This document shows, one piece after another, positions 33,611 to 42,216 of a DNA stretch of 64,000 nucleotides. The notes beneath the pieces are model-generated. The model made no database searches and was not told the DNA's origin. It was given only the letters and a program-made list of their open reading frames with translations. Position 1 is the first letter of the stretch. Each line of letters begins with the position of its first letter. The DNA comes from Deminuibacter sp966424055 (GTDB lineage Bacteria > Bacteroidota > Bacteroidia > Chitinophagales > Chitinophagaceae): positions 62,001-126,000 of the forward strand of contig CBJLMB010000013.1 in NCBI GenBank assembly GCA_966424055.1. Reading direction: 5' to 3'. The position numbers and the translations under genes are program-made.

Positions 33611-34180
33611 ATGAACCAACATATGCATTCAACGAATACCAACCAGCAGTACGATGAGGCTGTAGCCGGCAGCAGGGATATTTTTATCAAGAAAACCGCC
33701 GATTATGGTACTTCCTGGCGGGTATTGCGCACTATTTCGGTCGTAGACCAGATTTTCATCAAAGCATTGCGCATCCGTACCATCCAGGAAAAGAAACAAC
33801 AGAAGGTGGGAGATGACATCCGCTCTGAATTCATGGGTATACTCAATTATGGTGTAATAGGCCTGATACAACTGCAGCTGTCACAGCCTGCTGTGGAAGA
33901 TGTGCCTGTACCCCAGGTGGAACAATGGTACCAGGAGCAAATTGCCCTGGCCAAAAACACCATGCTCAACAAAAACCATGACTACGGTGAAGCCTGGCGC
34001 GAGATGAGCCAGGAAAGTTTTGCTGACCTCATCCTGGTTAAATTGCTGCGTATCCGGCAGATACTGCAGAACGATGGCCGCACACTGATCAGTGAGGGGA
34101 TAGATGCCAATTATATCGATATCATCAATTATGCCGCATTTGCACTTATCCTGATTGCGGAAGGAAAACATGAAGGATAG
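33611..34180 (+). CDS. DUF1599 protein with internal duplication
   Basis: A 189-residue protein. Two copies of one helical unit are visible. Residues about 22-85 read FIKKTADYGTSWRVLRTISVVDQIFIKALRIR ... EFMGILNYGVIGLIQL. Residues about 116-187 read MLNKNHDYGEAWREMSQESFADLILVKLLRIR ... YIDIINYAAFALILI. This is the DUF1599 architecture (a nucleotide-modification-associated family by domain name); no biochemical role is established to my knowledge. The gene is divergent from folP and followed by the DoxX/MauE gene, an order often seen in Bacteroidota. Conserved NYA/NYG and K-x-x-D/H-YG motifs may form an active site. Confidence 0.85.
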   Translation: MNQHMHSTNTNQQYDEAVAGSRDIFIKKTADYGTSWRVLRTISVVDQIFIKALRIRTIQEKKQQKVGDDIRSEFMGILNYGVIGLIQLQLSQPAVEDVPVPQVEQWYQEQIALAKNTMLNKNHDYGEAWREMSQESFADLILVKLLRIRQILQNDGRTLISEGIDANYIDIINYAAFALILIAEGKHEG

Positions 34181-34262
34181 GCTGTATGCAAAGCCAATAC
34201 CAGGCAGCTGCAGATGAAGGAAAGCCGCAGAACTATTAGCAACTGAAAAAACAATAGAAGGA

Positions 34263-35378
34263 ATGAAAACACTGCTGAATATTATTCGCTGGATAGTAGG
34301 GCTGCTGTTTATTTTTTCCGGTCTTATTAAAGCCAATGACCCGCTGGGACTTAGCTATAAAATGCAGGAATTCTTTGAAGCCTGGGGCTGGCAGGGACTA
34401 CACCATTATACACTGGCGCTTTCGGTATTGATGAATGTATTTGAAGTGCTTGCCGGTGTGGCGGTGATACTGGGCTGGCGTATGCGCCTGTTCAGCTGGC
34501 TGTTACTGCTGCTGATTGTATTTTTCAGTTTTCTTACCGGCTATGCTCTTTTATCAGGAAAGATCAAAACCTGCGGTTGTTTTGGCGATTGTTTGCCGCT
34601 GACACCATTGCAGTCGTTTCTTAAAGACCTGTTTTTGCTGGTGCTGATACTGGTGTTATTTGCAAAAAGAAACAGTATCCGCCCTTCACTGAAGCCACCG
34701 GTACCAGGTATCCTGCTGCTGGTAGTGGTGATTGCCACGGGCTATATGCAGCAGTATGTGCTGGGGCACCTGCCTTTTGTAGACTGCCTCCCATATAAAA
34801 AAGGCAGCAATATACTGAAGAAAATGGAGCCGCCGCAGGGCGCTGTGATCGACAGTTTTGCCATCACTTTTAAATACAGGAAAAACGGCAAGATCGTTGA
34901 ATTTGACGCAGCCGCTATACCCGCCGATCTTGATTCCACTTATGAATATGTAGACCGCTATGACAAACTGGTGCGCAAAGGCAATGCGATACCGGAAATA
35001 GAAGATTTTGCACTGGTTACCGCCACCGGCTATGATACCACACAGGATGTACTGAAGCAAAAAGGCAGTTATATCATGGCTTTTATACAGAATTTCGATC
35101 ATTGGGACCAGGCTGCCGGCGCATTTGGCCGGCTGCTGGATAAAGCGCAGTCCGCCGGTATGCCCGTGATCGTGGCAACACCTGCCGCAGCAGATGCAGC
35201 CAAAAAAATAATACCTGCACCATCTGTACAGCTGCGTATTGTTACCTGTGATGCCACCGTGGTAAAAACGGCAGCAAGGGTGGTACCCACTTTTTTCCTG
35301 ATGAATGGCGCACTGATCGTGGAAAAGAAAAGCTATCGTGATATAGCCTCGTTTATCAGTGCCCTTCCGGGGAAGTAA
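34263..35378 (+). CDS. DoxX/MauE-like membrane protein with C-terminal thioredoxin-like domain
   Basis: A 371-residue protein. The N-terminal 160 residues contain about four membrane helices (IIRWIVGLLFIFSGLIKAND; LALSVLMNVFEVLAGVAVIL; SWLLLLLIVFFSFLTGYALL; LFLLVLILVLFA). A Cys cluster KTCGCFGDCLPL is typical of MauE/DoxX-type proteins involved in thiol redox transfer. A further helix lies near 152-167. The C-terminal 100 residues (YIMAFIQNFDHWDQAAGAF ... RVVPTFFLMNGALIVEKKSYRDI) look thioredoxin-like but lack CxxC. It may be a membrane redox component; the precise role is unknown. It follows DUF1599 by 82 nt. Confidence 0.82.
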   Translation: MKTLLNIIRWIVGLLFIFSGLIKANDPLGLSYKMQEFFEAWGWQGLHHYTLALSVLMNVFEVLAGVAVILGWRMRLFSWLLLLLIVFFSFLTGYALLSGKIKTCGCFGDCLPLTPLQSFLKDLFLLVLILVLFAKRNSIRPSLKPPVPGILLLVVVIATGYMQQYVLGHLPFVDCLPYKKGSNILKKMEPPQGAVIDSFAITFKYRKNGKIVEFDAAAIPADLDSTYEYVDRYDKLVRKGNAIPEIEDFALVTATGYDTTQDVLKQKGSYIMAFIQNFDHWDQAAGAFGRLLDKAQSAGMPVIVATPAAADAAKKIIPAPSVQLRIVTCDATVVKTAARVVPTFFLMNGALIVEKKSYRDIASFISALPGK

Positions 35379-35507
35379 GAGGAAGGGGAGTAGTGGTTAG
35401 TAATTGGTGATTGATGATTGATGATTGGTTAGGAGGGTGGGGGCAGGCTGTTGACGAACTTTGACATTCATTTTTATACAATAAATACTTACCGGTAAAG
35501 CAATCGC

Positions 35508-36557
35508 ATGATCCGTTTTGTTATACGTAAACTGCTGTATGGGCTGCTGGTACTGGCGGGCGTAGTGGTACTGGTATTTTTCCTGTTCCAGGGTTTCGGC
35601 GATCCGGCCAGGCTGGTGCTGGGACAAACAGGCGATAGCGCCACTATCCGCAATATCCGCCAGGAGCTGGCGCTGGATCAGCCCAAATGGAAGCAGTTCC
35701 TGCTTTACCTCAACGATGTGTCTCCTGTAGCCATACATAGCCGGGAAGAAATACAACAGAAACAGCTGAAGGGCATTTTCATCGGCGGGCAAACCAGGCT
35801 GGCACTGAAACTGCCCTACCTGCGCCGGTCGTACCAAACCAAGAAAAATGTATCGGAAGTGTTGATGGATGCGCTGCCTGCCACCATTGTTCTGGCGGTG
35901 GCTGCCATGCTGCTGGCTACCGCACTGGGTATATTGCTGGGGGTGCTGGCCGCCGTAAAACAGGGCACCTGGCTGGATACATCTTCTATTTTTGCCAGCG
36001 TACTGGGTATTTCTGCGCCCTCTTTTTTTACAGGTATTGTACTGGCTTATGTATTTGGCTTTGTGTTCAGCAATTATACCGGGCTGCATATGACCGGCAG
36101 CCTGCTGGCAGTGGATGCTTTCACCGGCAGTCACCTGCAACTGAAAAACCTGGTACTGCCAGCCATTACACTGGGCATCAGGCCGCTGGCGGTAATTGTA
36201 CAGCTTACCCGCAGCGCCATGCTGGATGTGCTGGACCAGGATTATATCCGCACGGCTTTTGCCAAAGGACTTAACAGGCGGCGGGTGGTGTTCGGTCATG
36301 CCCTGCGCAACGCATTGAACCCGGTGATCACGGCTGTTACCGGCTGGTTTGCCGAACTGCTGGCCGGTGCTTTTTTCGTAGAATATATTTTTGGCTGGAA
36401 TGGCATAGGCCGGCTCACAGTAGATGCACTGGAAAAATTGGATTTTCCTGTAGTAATGGGTAGTGTTTTAATTACCGCGGCATGCTTTATTGTTGTAAAT
36501 TTACTGGCGGATATATTATACAGTATCATCGATCCGAGAATCAGCATGAATGGATAA
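35508..36557 (+). CDS. ABC transporter permease, DppB/OppB family, solitary
   Basis: A 349-residue inner-membrane protein. It starts MIRFVIRKLLYGLLVLAGVVVLVFFLF, the usual DppB N-terminal helix. About five more helices lie at 125-345, and the ATPase-contact (EAA-like) loop is RTAFAKGLNRRRVVFGHALRNALNP. DppB-type permeases pair with a DppC permease, ATPases and a binding protein to import peptides or nickel. None of these partners lies beside this gene. The flanking genes are DoxX/MauE and a CBS protein. In Bacteroidota such permeases are sometimes split from partners; a complete transporter must be encoded elsewhere if functional. Confidence 0.9.
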   Translation: MIRFVIRKLLYGLLVLAGVVVLVFFLFQGFGDPARLVLGQTGDSATIRNIRQELALDQPKWKQFLLYLNDVSPVAIHSREEIQQKQLKGIFIGGQTRLALKLPYLRRSYQTKKNVSEVLMDALPATIVLAVAAMLLATALGILLGVLAAVKQGTWLDTSSIFASVLGISAPSFFTGIVLAYVFGFVFSNYTGLHMTGSLLAVDAFTGSHLQLKNLVLPAITLGIRPLAVIVQLTRSAMLDVLDQDYIRTAFAKGLNRRRVVFGHALRNALNPVITAVTGWFAELLAGAFFVEYIFGWNGIGRLTVDALEKLDFPVVMGSVLITAACFIVVNLLADILYSIIDPRISMNG

Positions 36558-36666
36558 TGTGATCTGTTCTGAAACATTATCCCGACCCTTCGCATATGAT
36601 TTCACTGTTTGCCTTGTTGAAATTGATTACCGGTATTTCATTTCCAGTACGGTTTAAACATTTTGT

Positions 36667-37134
36667 ATGCGCACCATATCAGCCATTCTTGCGGCCAAAG
36701 GCCCCGCGTTCAATGCTATCGATGCCAGTGCTACTGTACTGGATGCATTGAGTTTAATGCAATGCGAAAATCTGAACTATGTTGTTGTTACCCGTGGCGG
36801 CAGGTACGCCGGGCTGCTCACCGAAACGGATTATGCCCGTAAGGTGATATTGATGAACCGGCATTCACATAATACACGTATTGCCGAAATTATGACCAGC
36901 GACCTGCCCTGTGTATCAGGTGCAGATTCTGCCAGTCATGCCCTGTTGCTGATGAACCTTTACCAGACACGTTATCTGCCCGTGCTCGACGAGTTTGAAT
37001 TCAGGGGTATTATCGCCATCAACGACCTGATGCAGGATGTGTTGCAGGACAAAGAAGCCGCCGCTGCAGGTGCAGCGGAACCTGTACTGCCGCAGTGGGA
37101 TAGTAAGGTAAGAAGGCGGCACCAGATCCATTGA
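36667..37134 (+). CDS. CBS-domain-pair protein, second paralogue
   Basis: A 155-residue protein with two CBS motifs: about 10-58 (ATVLDALSLMQCENLNYVVVT ... AGLLTETDYARKVIL) and about 74-125 (MTSDLPCVSGADSASHALLLMNLYQTRYLPVL ... RGIIAINDLMQDVL). A short tail is rich in Ala then basic (KVRRRHQIH). It has the same layout as the protein at 10344 (TERDYSRKVI against TETDYARKVI), so they are paralogues. It probably binds adenylates and signals to an unknown partner. Confidence 0.87.
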   Translation: MRTISAILAAKGPAFNAIDASATVLDALSLMQCENLNYVVVTRGGRYAGLLTETDYARKVILMNRHSHNTRIAEIMTSDLPCVSGADSASHALLLMNLYQTRYLPVLDEFEFRGIIAINDLMQDVLQDKEAAAAGAAEPVLPQWDSKVRRRHQIH

Positions 37135-37266
37135 GCCGGCATACCTGCACAGAATGGTTATAACGGTTAGCGAAACAGTAGTTGGAATAATGTATTGTAA
37201 AAAAACGCAGCCAGAGGCTGCAAACATAAATATCACCCACAGGAGCGGGCGATGAGCTGTGCTGTA

Positions 37267-37548
37267 TTATTGAATCACCACTTCCCTGATCACCTGTTCG
37301 CCCATCACTTCATTCACTCTTTCGATGATCTTTTTTTTCTGGTACAATAGTTCCTGTTTCAGCGGACCTACATGGGTTTGAATAAAAAGGGTGTGATTGA
37401 TGATCTTGATCGAATCAGTATACTTGGCAATGGTTTTACCCATGATCTGTTCCCACAGCTCTTCTATCTGAAGGGCACGGATGCCGTTTTTCAGATGGCT
37501 TTTATTGAGAAAGTTTTTGATCGCATCACCGATACTGAGTTCTGCCAT
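37267..37548 (-). CDS. DciA-like (DUF721) protein
   Basis: A 93-residue protein. The family signature is a short alpha/beta KH-like fold: AIKNFLNKSHLKNGIRALQIEELWEQIMGKTIAKYTDSIKI, then LFIQTHVGPLKQELLYQKKKIIERVNEVMG. DciA proteins load the replicative helicase DnaB in bacteria lacking DnaC-type loaders. It is divergent from recF, a common arrangement in Bacteroidota. The small size is normal for this phylum. Family is well supported; the helicase-loading role is by homology. Confidence 0.88.
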   Translation of the reverse strand: MAELSIGDAIKNFLNKSHLKNGIRALQIEELWEQIMGKTIAKYTDSIKIINHTLFIQTHVGPLKQELLYQKKKIIERVNEVMGEQVIREVVIQ

Positions 37549-37709
37549 GGGGTAAAGGTAGGAAATAGTGTTGATGTATGATGTGGTGTATGAAGGCTGT
37601 TTCCATGTACGATGTACGATGTGGGATGCACGATGTGGGCACGAAAGTATGCCGGGACGGTTTCGTACTTATAACTTCGTAATTCGTACTTTTATAAGAG
37701 CGTTATGCA

Positions 37710-37761
37710 GTCGCCCGCGTCCCGCGGGTGACCATTATCACTGCAGCCTCCGGCTGCCACC
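37710..37761 (+). repeat. 52-bp dispersed repeat, inverted copy of 61789-61840
   Basis: GTCGCCCGCGTCCCGCGGGT followed by GACCATTATCACTGCAGC and CCGGCTGCCACC. The same 52 bp appear in reverse complement at 61789-61840 with only about two changes. Flanking words (TTCGTAnTTCGTACTTTTTA type; GTACGATGTGGGATG type) are also shared. Confidence 0.75.
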
Positions 37762-37797
37762 CCCTAACTACTACTACCCTCAATTCCCATTCCCCAA

Positions 37798-37831
37798 TCA
37801 ACCACTCAACTACTCAACCACTCAACTAATC
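37798..37831. repeat. 8-bp-period array upstream of recF
   Basis: ATCAACCACTCAACTACTCA, then ACCACTCAACTAATC: an octamer close to ACCACTCA repeated about four times. It is the complement-strand form of the TTGAATGG/TTGAGTGG arrays at 51.2 and 60.0 kb. It ends 16 nt before the recF start. Confidence 0.65.
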
Positions 37832-37846
37832 ACTATCTTGCACCGG

Positions 37847-38929
37847 ATGTTGCAATTCAATCACCTGGTATTAACACAGTACCGTAATTACCTGTACCGG
37901 TCATTCAGTTTCGGCAAGCGGATCATTGGTATTTCAGGTAGCAATGGCAGTGGAAAAACCAATTTGCTGGATGCTATCTACTACCTGTGTTTCACCCGCA
38001 GTTATTTTTCCCGGACCGATGCACAGAATGTGTACCAGGGTTTGCAGGGTATGCGCCTGGAAGCGCAGCTGGAAAAAAACGGGGAACCGGCCACGCTGGT
38101 CTGTATACTGCGGGAAAACAATAAAAAAGAACTGCATGTCAATGGGCAGGAATACAAAAAGTTCTCTGAACATATCGGCCGATATCCATGTGTGATGATC
38201 GCGCCCGATGATACAACCCTTATTGCCGGTGGCAGTGAGGAAAGGCGACGTTTTATCGACACCCTGCTTTCACAGCTTTCACCCGGTTACCTGCAGCAGC
38301 TGATCGCCTATACGAAGATCTTTCAGCAGCGTAACAGCCTGTTGAAAGCCGCCGCAGAACACCGCCGCCTGGATGAGGCCCTGCTGGATATACTGGATGA
38401 ACAGCTCTGCGAAAAAGGCCAGTCCATTTTTGAAGAACGGAAACAGTTTGCGCAGGATTTCCTTCCACTGGTACAGGCACAATACCGGGCTATCGCCGGG
38501 AAAGATGACCAGGTGGCACTCAGCTATAGCAGCCAGCTGCAGGAGCAGTCCTTTACTGCATTGCTGGCACAAAACCGGCAGCGCGATCTCTACCTGCAGC
38601 GAACCAGCAGCGGCATTCATAAAGACGACCTGGATATCAGCATGGGCGACCAGCTTTTTAAAACACTGGCTTCCCAGGGACAGCGCAAAAGCCTGCTGTT
38701 TGCCCTGAAACTGGCTGAATACCTTACCCTGCAACAGCACAAAGGTTTTGCCCCGCTGCTGCTGCTGGACGATGTTTTTGAAAAACTCGATGCTGACCGT
38801 ATGCATAACCTGCTGCACAAAGTATGTATGGAAGAACAGGGACAGGTATTTATTACCGATACCCACAAAGAGCGACTGGAGCAGGCGTTTAAAGCACTGG
38901 GTGCGGATTATGAGCTGATCACATTATAG
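37847..38929 (+). CDS. recF: DNA replication and repair protein RecF
   Basis: A 360-residue protein from MLQFNHLVLTQYRNY. A much longer upstream-open frame runs through repeats and is not used. Walker A is ISGSNGSGKTNLLDAIYYLC near residue 35. The ABC-type signature and Walker B region are at LASQGQRKSLLFALKLAEYL and LLLLDDVFEKLDADRM, followed by QVFITDTHKERL. RecF loads RecA at gaps with RecO and RecR. It is divergent from the dciA-like gene. Length and motifs are normal. Confidence 0.97.
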   Translation: MLQFNHLVLTQYRNYLYRSFSFGKRIIGISGSNGSGKTNLLDAIYYLCFTRSYFSRTDAQNVYQGLQGMRLEAQLEKNGEPATLVCILRENNKKELHVNGQEYKKFSEHIGRYPCVMIAPDDTTLIAGGSEERRRFIDTLLSQLSPGYLQQLIAYTKIFQQRNSLLKAAAEHRRLDEALLDILDEQLCEKGQSIFEERKQFAQDFLPLVQAQYRAIAGKDDQVALSYSSQLQEQSFTALLAQNRQRDLYLQRTSSGIHKDDLDISMGDQLFKTLASQGQRKSLLFALKLAEYLTLQQHKGFAPLLLLDDVFEKLDADRMHNLLHKVCMEEQGQVFITDTHKERLEQAFKALGADYELITL

Positions 38930-39060
38930 CAATATACGATGAAGGTTAATGCCGGATGCAGGAATAGCGGTAATCGGGCCGGAATGGGCCAAAAAAAGGT
39001 GAAAAAAAGCGGTGGCAGGGCGATAAAATTCACAACTGCCTATTTTTAAGCATTAACCCC

Positions 39061-39068
39061 TATATTTG
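39061..39068 (+). promoter_or_regulatory. -7 element for pdhA
   Basis: TATATTTG fits TAnnTTTG and lies 19 nt before the GTG start of pdhA. No clear -33 TTTG. A short leader is implied. Confidence 0.45.
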
Positions 39069-39087
39069 CCCCTCAAATTTTAATACC

Positions 39088-40086
39088 GTGGCTACTACCA
39101 AGTTCTCGAAAGAAACGTATATGTACTGGTACGAGCTCATGCAGCTGATCCGCCAGTTTGAGTTAAAGGCAGAAGAAATGTATAAAATGGCAGGTAAGAT
39201 CCGTGGTTTTTTCCATGCTTATGTAGGCCAGGAAGCCATAGCAGCAGGCTGTATGACGGCTACCCGTCAGGAAGACCCGTTTATCACGGGCTACCGCGAT
39301 CATGGTCTGGGTTTGGCAAAAGGGATCAGTCCCAACGCCTGTATGGCCGAATTATTTGGTAAAGCTACCGGATGTGCCAAAGGCAAGGGCGGTAGTATGC
39401 ACTTCTTTAGCAAAGAGCATTATTTCTTTGGTGGTCATGGCATTGTAGGTGCACAGATTGGCACCGGTGCCGGACTGGCTTTTGCTGAACAATACCGTAA
39501 TACAGATAATGTAGTGCTGTGTTTCTTTGGTGATGGTGCTGCCCGCCAGGGTTTGCTGCACGAAACCTTTAACCTGGCCATGCTGTGGAAGCTGCCGGTT
39601 GTATTCATTTGCGAGAACAATAACTATGCAATGGGTACATCTGTAGAGAGAACTTCTAATGTACAGGATATTTATAAACTGGCTGATGCCTACGAAATGC
39701 CCGGCGATAAGGTGGATGGCATGAGCGCTGAAGCTGTACACGATGCTGTAGCCCGTGCGGTGAAAAGAGCAAGGGAAAAAGGCGGCCCCACTTTGCTGGA
39801 ACTGAAAACATACCGCTATAAAGGGCATTCTATCTCTGACCCGCAGAAATACCGCACCAAAGAAGAAGTAGAAGAATACAAAGCAAAAGATCCGATACAG
39901 ATGGTGCTGAAAACCATCCGTGACAACAAATTTGCAACAGATGAAGAAATCGCAGCTATCGATGCCCGCATCAATGCAGTGGTGGAAGAATCAGTGAAAT
40001 TTGCAGAGGAAAGTCCCTGGCCTGATGACAGCGAAGTGCTGAAAGATGTGTATGTTGACCAGGAATACCCGTTTATTGTTGACTAA
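39088..40086 (+). CDS. pdhA: pyruvate dehydrogenase E1 component, alpha subunit
   Basis: A 332-residue protein starting with GTG (ATTKFSKETYMYWYELM). The TPP-binding motif is FGDGAARQGLLHETFNLAMLWKLPVVFICENNNYAMGTS. Other E1-alpha marks are RGFFHAYVGQEAIAAG, GYRDHGLGLAKG, GGSMHFFSKEHYFFGGHGIVGAQ and TYRYKGHSISDPQKYRTKEE. It decarboxylates pyruvate with the beta subunit, feeding acetyl-CoA synthesis. The beta and E2 genes are not in the window, so the complex is split. A TPR protein and ribH follow on the same strand. Confidence 0.96.
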   Translation: MATTKFSKETYMYWYELMQLIRQFELKAEEMYKMAGKIRGFFHAYVGQEAIAAGCMTATRQEDPFITGYRDHGLGLAKGISPNACMAELFGKATGCAKGKGGSMHFFSKEHYFFGGHGIVGAQIGTGAGLAFAEQYRNTDNVVLCFFGDGAARQGLLHETFNLAMLWKLPVVFICENNNYAMGTSVERTSNVQDIYKLADAYEMPGDKVDGMSAEAVHDAVARAVKRAREKGGPTLLELKTYRYKGHSISDPQKYRTKEEVEEYKAKDPIQMVLKTIRDNKFATDEEIAAIDARINAVVEESVKFAEESPWPDDSEVLKDVYVDQEYPFIVD

Positions 40087-40131
40087 GCAGTAACCTTTAA
40101 TCTCTTTTAAAATAAACATTCTATATCCATT

Positions 40132-40827
40132 ATGTCTGATAAGCATCATGTGCAGGAAGCGGAGGTAAATGAATCCCTCATCAGGGCCCAGGGCTTTTGG
40201 CAAAAATACCAGAAACCTATTGTTACAGCAGCCGTAGCAGCCGTTGTCATCATCGGCGGTTATTTCGGTTACCAGCAATGGGTAGTAAAACCGAAAGAAG
40301 ACCAGGCTGGTGAGGCTATTTCCAAAGCACAGCAGTATTTTGGTGTTGATTCGCTGCGCAAAGCCCTGGATGGTGATGGCACCAGCAAAGGTTTTGTATA
40401 TGTTGCCAGGAATTATGGCAGCACCAAAATAGGCAACCTGTCTAAATATTATGCCGGTGTATGTTACCTGCGCCTCGGCGATTTTGCCAATGCTGTTAAG
40501 TACCTGAGCGATTTTAAAACAGATGCTTTACAGGTGCAGATGATGGCATACGGCTGCCTGGGTGATGCCTACAGCGAACAGGACAAGAAAGCAGAAGCGA
40601 TAGAAGCGTATAAAAAAGCTGCCAGCACTTTTGAAAAAGACGAAACCAATTCTGCCGAATACCTCTTCCGTGCGGCCCTGCTTTCTGAAACAGCAGGTAA
40701 AACAAAAGAAGCACTGGAGCTGTTTAAATCACTGAAAGAGAAATTCCCCAGAACAGAAAAAGGGTTTCAGGCCGATAAATACATTTATCGCCTCAGCATT
40801 GAAAAAAATGATTTTAGTGTAAAATAA
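40132..40827 (+). CDS. TPR-containing membrane-anchored protein (YfgM-like)
   Basis: A 231-residue protein with one transmembrane helix (PIVTAAVAAVVIIGGYFGYQQWV, about 26-48) after a short cytoplasmic N-terminus. Tetratricopeptide-like repeats fill the rest (SKYYAGVCYLRLGDFANAVKYL; YGCLGDAYSEQDKKAEAIEAY; LFRAALLSETAGKTKEALEL). The layout is that of YfgM/TPR_21 proteins, which associate with the Sec translocon or periplasmic chaperones. It is 4 nt before ribH, so the two are surely co-transcribed, though no functional link is obvious. Confidence 0.87.
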   Translation: MSDKHHVQEAEVNESLIRAQGFWQKYQKPIVTAAVAAVVIIGGYFGYQQWVVKPKEDQAGEAISKAQQYFGVDSLRKALDGDGTSKGFVYVARNYGSTKIGNLSKYYAGVCYLRLGDFANAVKYLSDFKTDALQVQMMAYGCLGDAYSEQDKKAEAIEAYKKAASTFEKDETNSAEYLFRAALLSETAGKTKEALELFKSLKEKFPRTEKGFQADKYIYRLSIEKNDFSVK

Positions 40828-40831
40828 GGCA

Positions 40832-41320
40832 ATGGCTACAAAAGGAAATAATGCATTGACCGAAGGCATCCCTCAGTTGAAGGATGCCTTTGTAGTTATG
40901 GTGAAAACCGACTGGAACGCTGCTATCCTCAATAAACTGGAAGCCGGCGCCAGGAAGGTGCTTAAAGCAAATGGCGTAAAGTTTAAAACCCTCACTGTGC
41001 CCGGTGCTTTTGAACTGCCTTTTGCAGTGAAAGCATATACCGAAAGCGATCAGCCCCAGGCCGACGCCTTCATTACTTTTGGTACGGTGATCAGGGGCGA
41101 TACACCACATTTTGATTATGTGTGCAAGGCGGTTACCGATGGTGTACTTTCACTGAACATGTTGCTGGAGGTACCGGTTATATTTGGCGTGCTTACGGTA
41201 GACAATGAGCAGCAGGCCCTGGAAAGGGTGGGCGGCAAACATGGGCATAAGGGTGAGGAAGCGGCTATCACCGCATTGAAGATGATCGAACTTAACCGCA
41301 AGCTGAGGAAATTACAATAG
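40832..41320 (+). CDS. ribH: 6,7-dimethyl-8-ribityllumazine synthase
   Basis: A 162-residue protein, the normal length. Motifs are VMVKTDWNAAILNKLEAGA, VPGAFELPFAVKAY, FITFGTVIRGDTPHFDYVC (with the GxxIRGDTxHF substrate loop), PVIFGVLTVDNEQQALERVGGKHGHKG and EAAITALKM. It condenses the ribityl pyrimidine with dihydroxybutanone phosphate to give the lumazine precursor of riboflavin; it forms icosahedral shells in many bacteria. It lies at the end of the TPR-ribH pair. A small imperfect hairpin (41340-41370) follows the stop. Confidence 0.97.
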   Translation: MATKGNNALTEGIPQLKDAFVVMVKTDWNAAILNKLEAGARKVLKANGVKFKTLTVPGAFELPFAVKAYTESDQPQADAFITFGTVIRGDTPHFDYVCKAVTDGVLSLNMLLEVPVIFGVLTVDNEQQALERVGGKHGHKGEEAAITALKMIELNRKLRKLQ

Positions 41321-41427
41321 CCATTTCACTTATGCTATAGATATTCCCTGTCTCAGTGATAAGGGATATCTGTAAAAACAACGATTTTGTTCATTAAATC
41401 CCTTGATACAAGGGCGGGGAGGTACCT

Positions 41428-42147
41428 ATGAATGTACAGATATTCGTTCCCTGTTTTATAGACCAGCTGTACCCAACAGTGGCGTTCAATATGGTGAAGG
41501 TATTGGAGAAAGCGGGCTGTACTGTGAACTACAATGCCAACCAAACCTGCTGCGGGCAGCCGGCGTTTAATGCCGGTTTCTGGGATGATGCCAGGGAGGT
41601 TTGTACCAAATTTCTGAAAGATTTTGAGGGTGATGATTATATCGTTGTACCCAGTGCCAGCTGCACCGGTTTTGTACGCAATTATTATCCCAAACTGTTT
41701 GATAATTCTTCCCTGCACAATGAGGTGAAGCGCCTGGGGGAGCGTACTGTGGAACTGTCTGAATTCCTGGTCAGGGTGCTGGGGGTAGACGATGTGGGCG
41801 CCAGGCTCGACGGTAAGGCCACTTACCATGACAGCTGCGCCGGTTTACGGGAATGTAAAATAAAACAGGAACCCCGGCAACTGCTGCAAAAGGTAAAAGG
41901 CCTTGAACTGCTGGAAATGGAAGACGTAGAAACCTGCTGTGGCTTTGGCGGTACGTTTGCTGTAAAATTTGAACCCATCAGCATTGGCATGGCCGATCAG
42001 AAGATCAGTAATGCAGCGGCTACGGATGCACAATACCTTATCAGCACCGATATGAGCTGTCTCATGCACCTCGACGGTTATATTAAACACAAGGGTGTCA
42101 ACCTGAAAGTGCTGCACCTGGCCGATGTGCTGGCAAATGGCTGGTAA
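41428..42147 (+). CDS. CCG-domain Fe-S protein, LutA/YkgE-like
   Basis: A 239-residue protein with two cysteine-rich CCG domains: NQTCCGQPAFN and SCTGFVRNYYP in the first, YHDSCAGLRE ... VETCCGFGGTFAVK and TDMSCLMHLDGY in the second. It resembles LutA, a subunit of the iron-sulfur L-lactate oxidation complex LutABC. LutB and LutC are not adjacent. A good Shine-Dalgarno (GGGGAGG) precedes the ATG, unusual in this window. It is probably part of an electron-transfer oxidase, with the lactate role uncertain without partners. Confidence 0.88.
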   Translation: MNVQIFVPCFIDQLYPTVAFNMVKVLEKAGCTVNYNANQTCCGQPAFNAGFWDDAREVCTKFLKDFEGDDYIVVPSASCTGFVRNYYPKLFDNSSLHNEVKRLGERTVELSEFLVRVLGVDDVGARLDGKATYHDSCAGLRECKIKQEPRQLLQKVKGLELLEMEDVETCCGFGGTFAVKFEPISIGMADQKISNAAATDAQYLISTDMSCLMHLDGYIKHKGVNLKVLHLADVLANGW

Positions 42148-42216
42148 GAGGGTGTATCTTCCTGTTTCAATGCTGCCCTCATGGTAGCAATATGCGCTGA
42201 CTTTGGTGTTATTTGT

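Noticed and set aside
37568..37846. N-terminal extension of RecF by about 93 codons
   Set aside because: It would translate repeat and octamer arrays; RecF begins at the conserved MLQFNHLVLTQYRNY.
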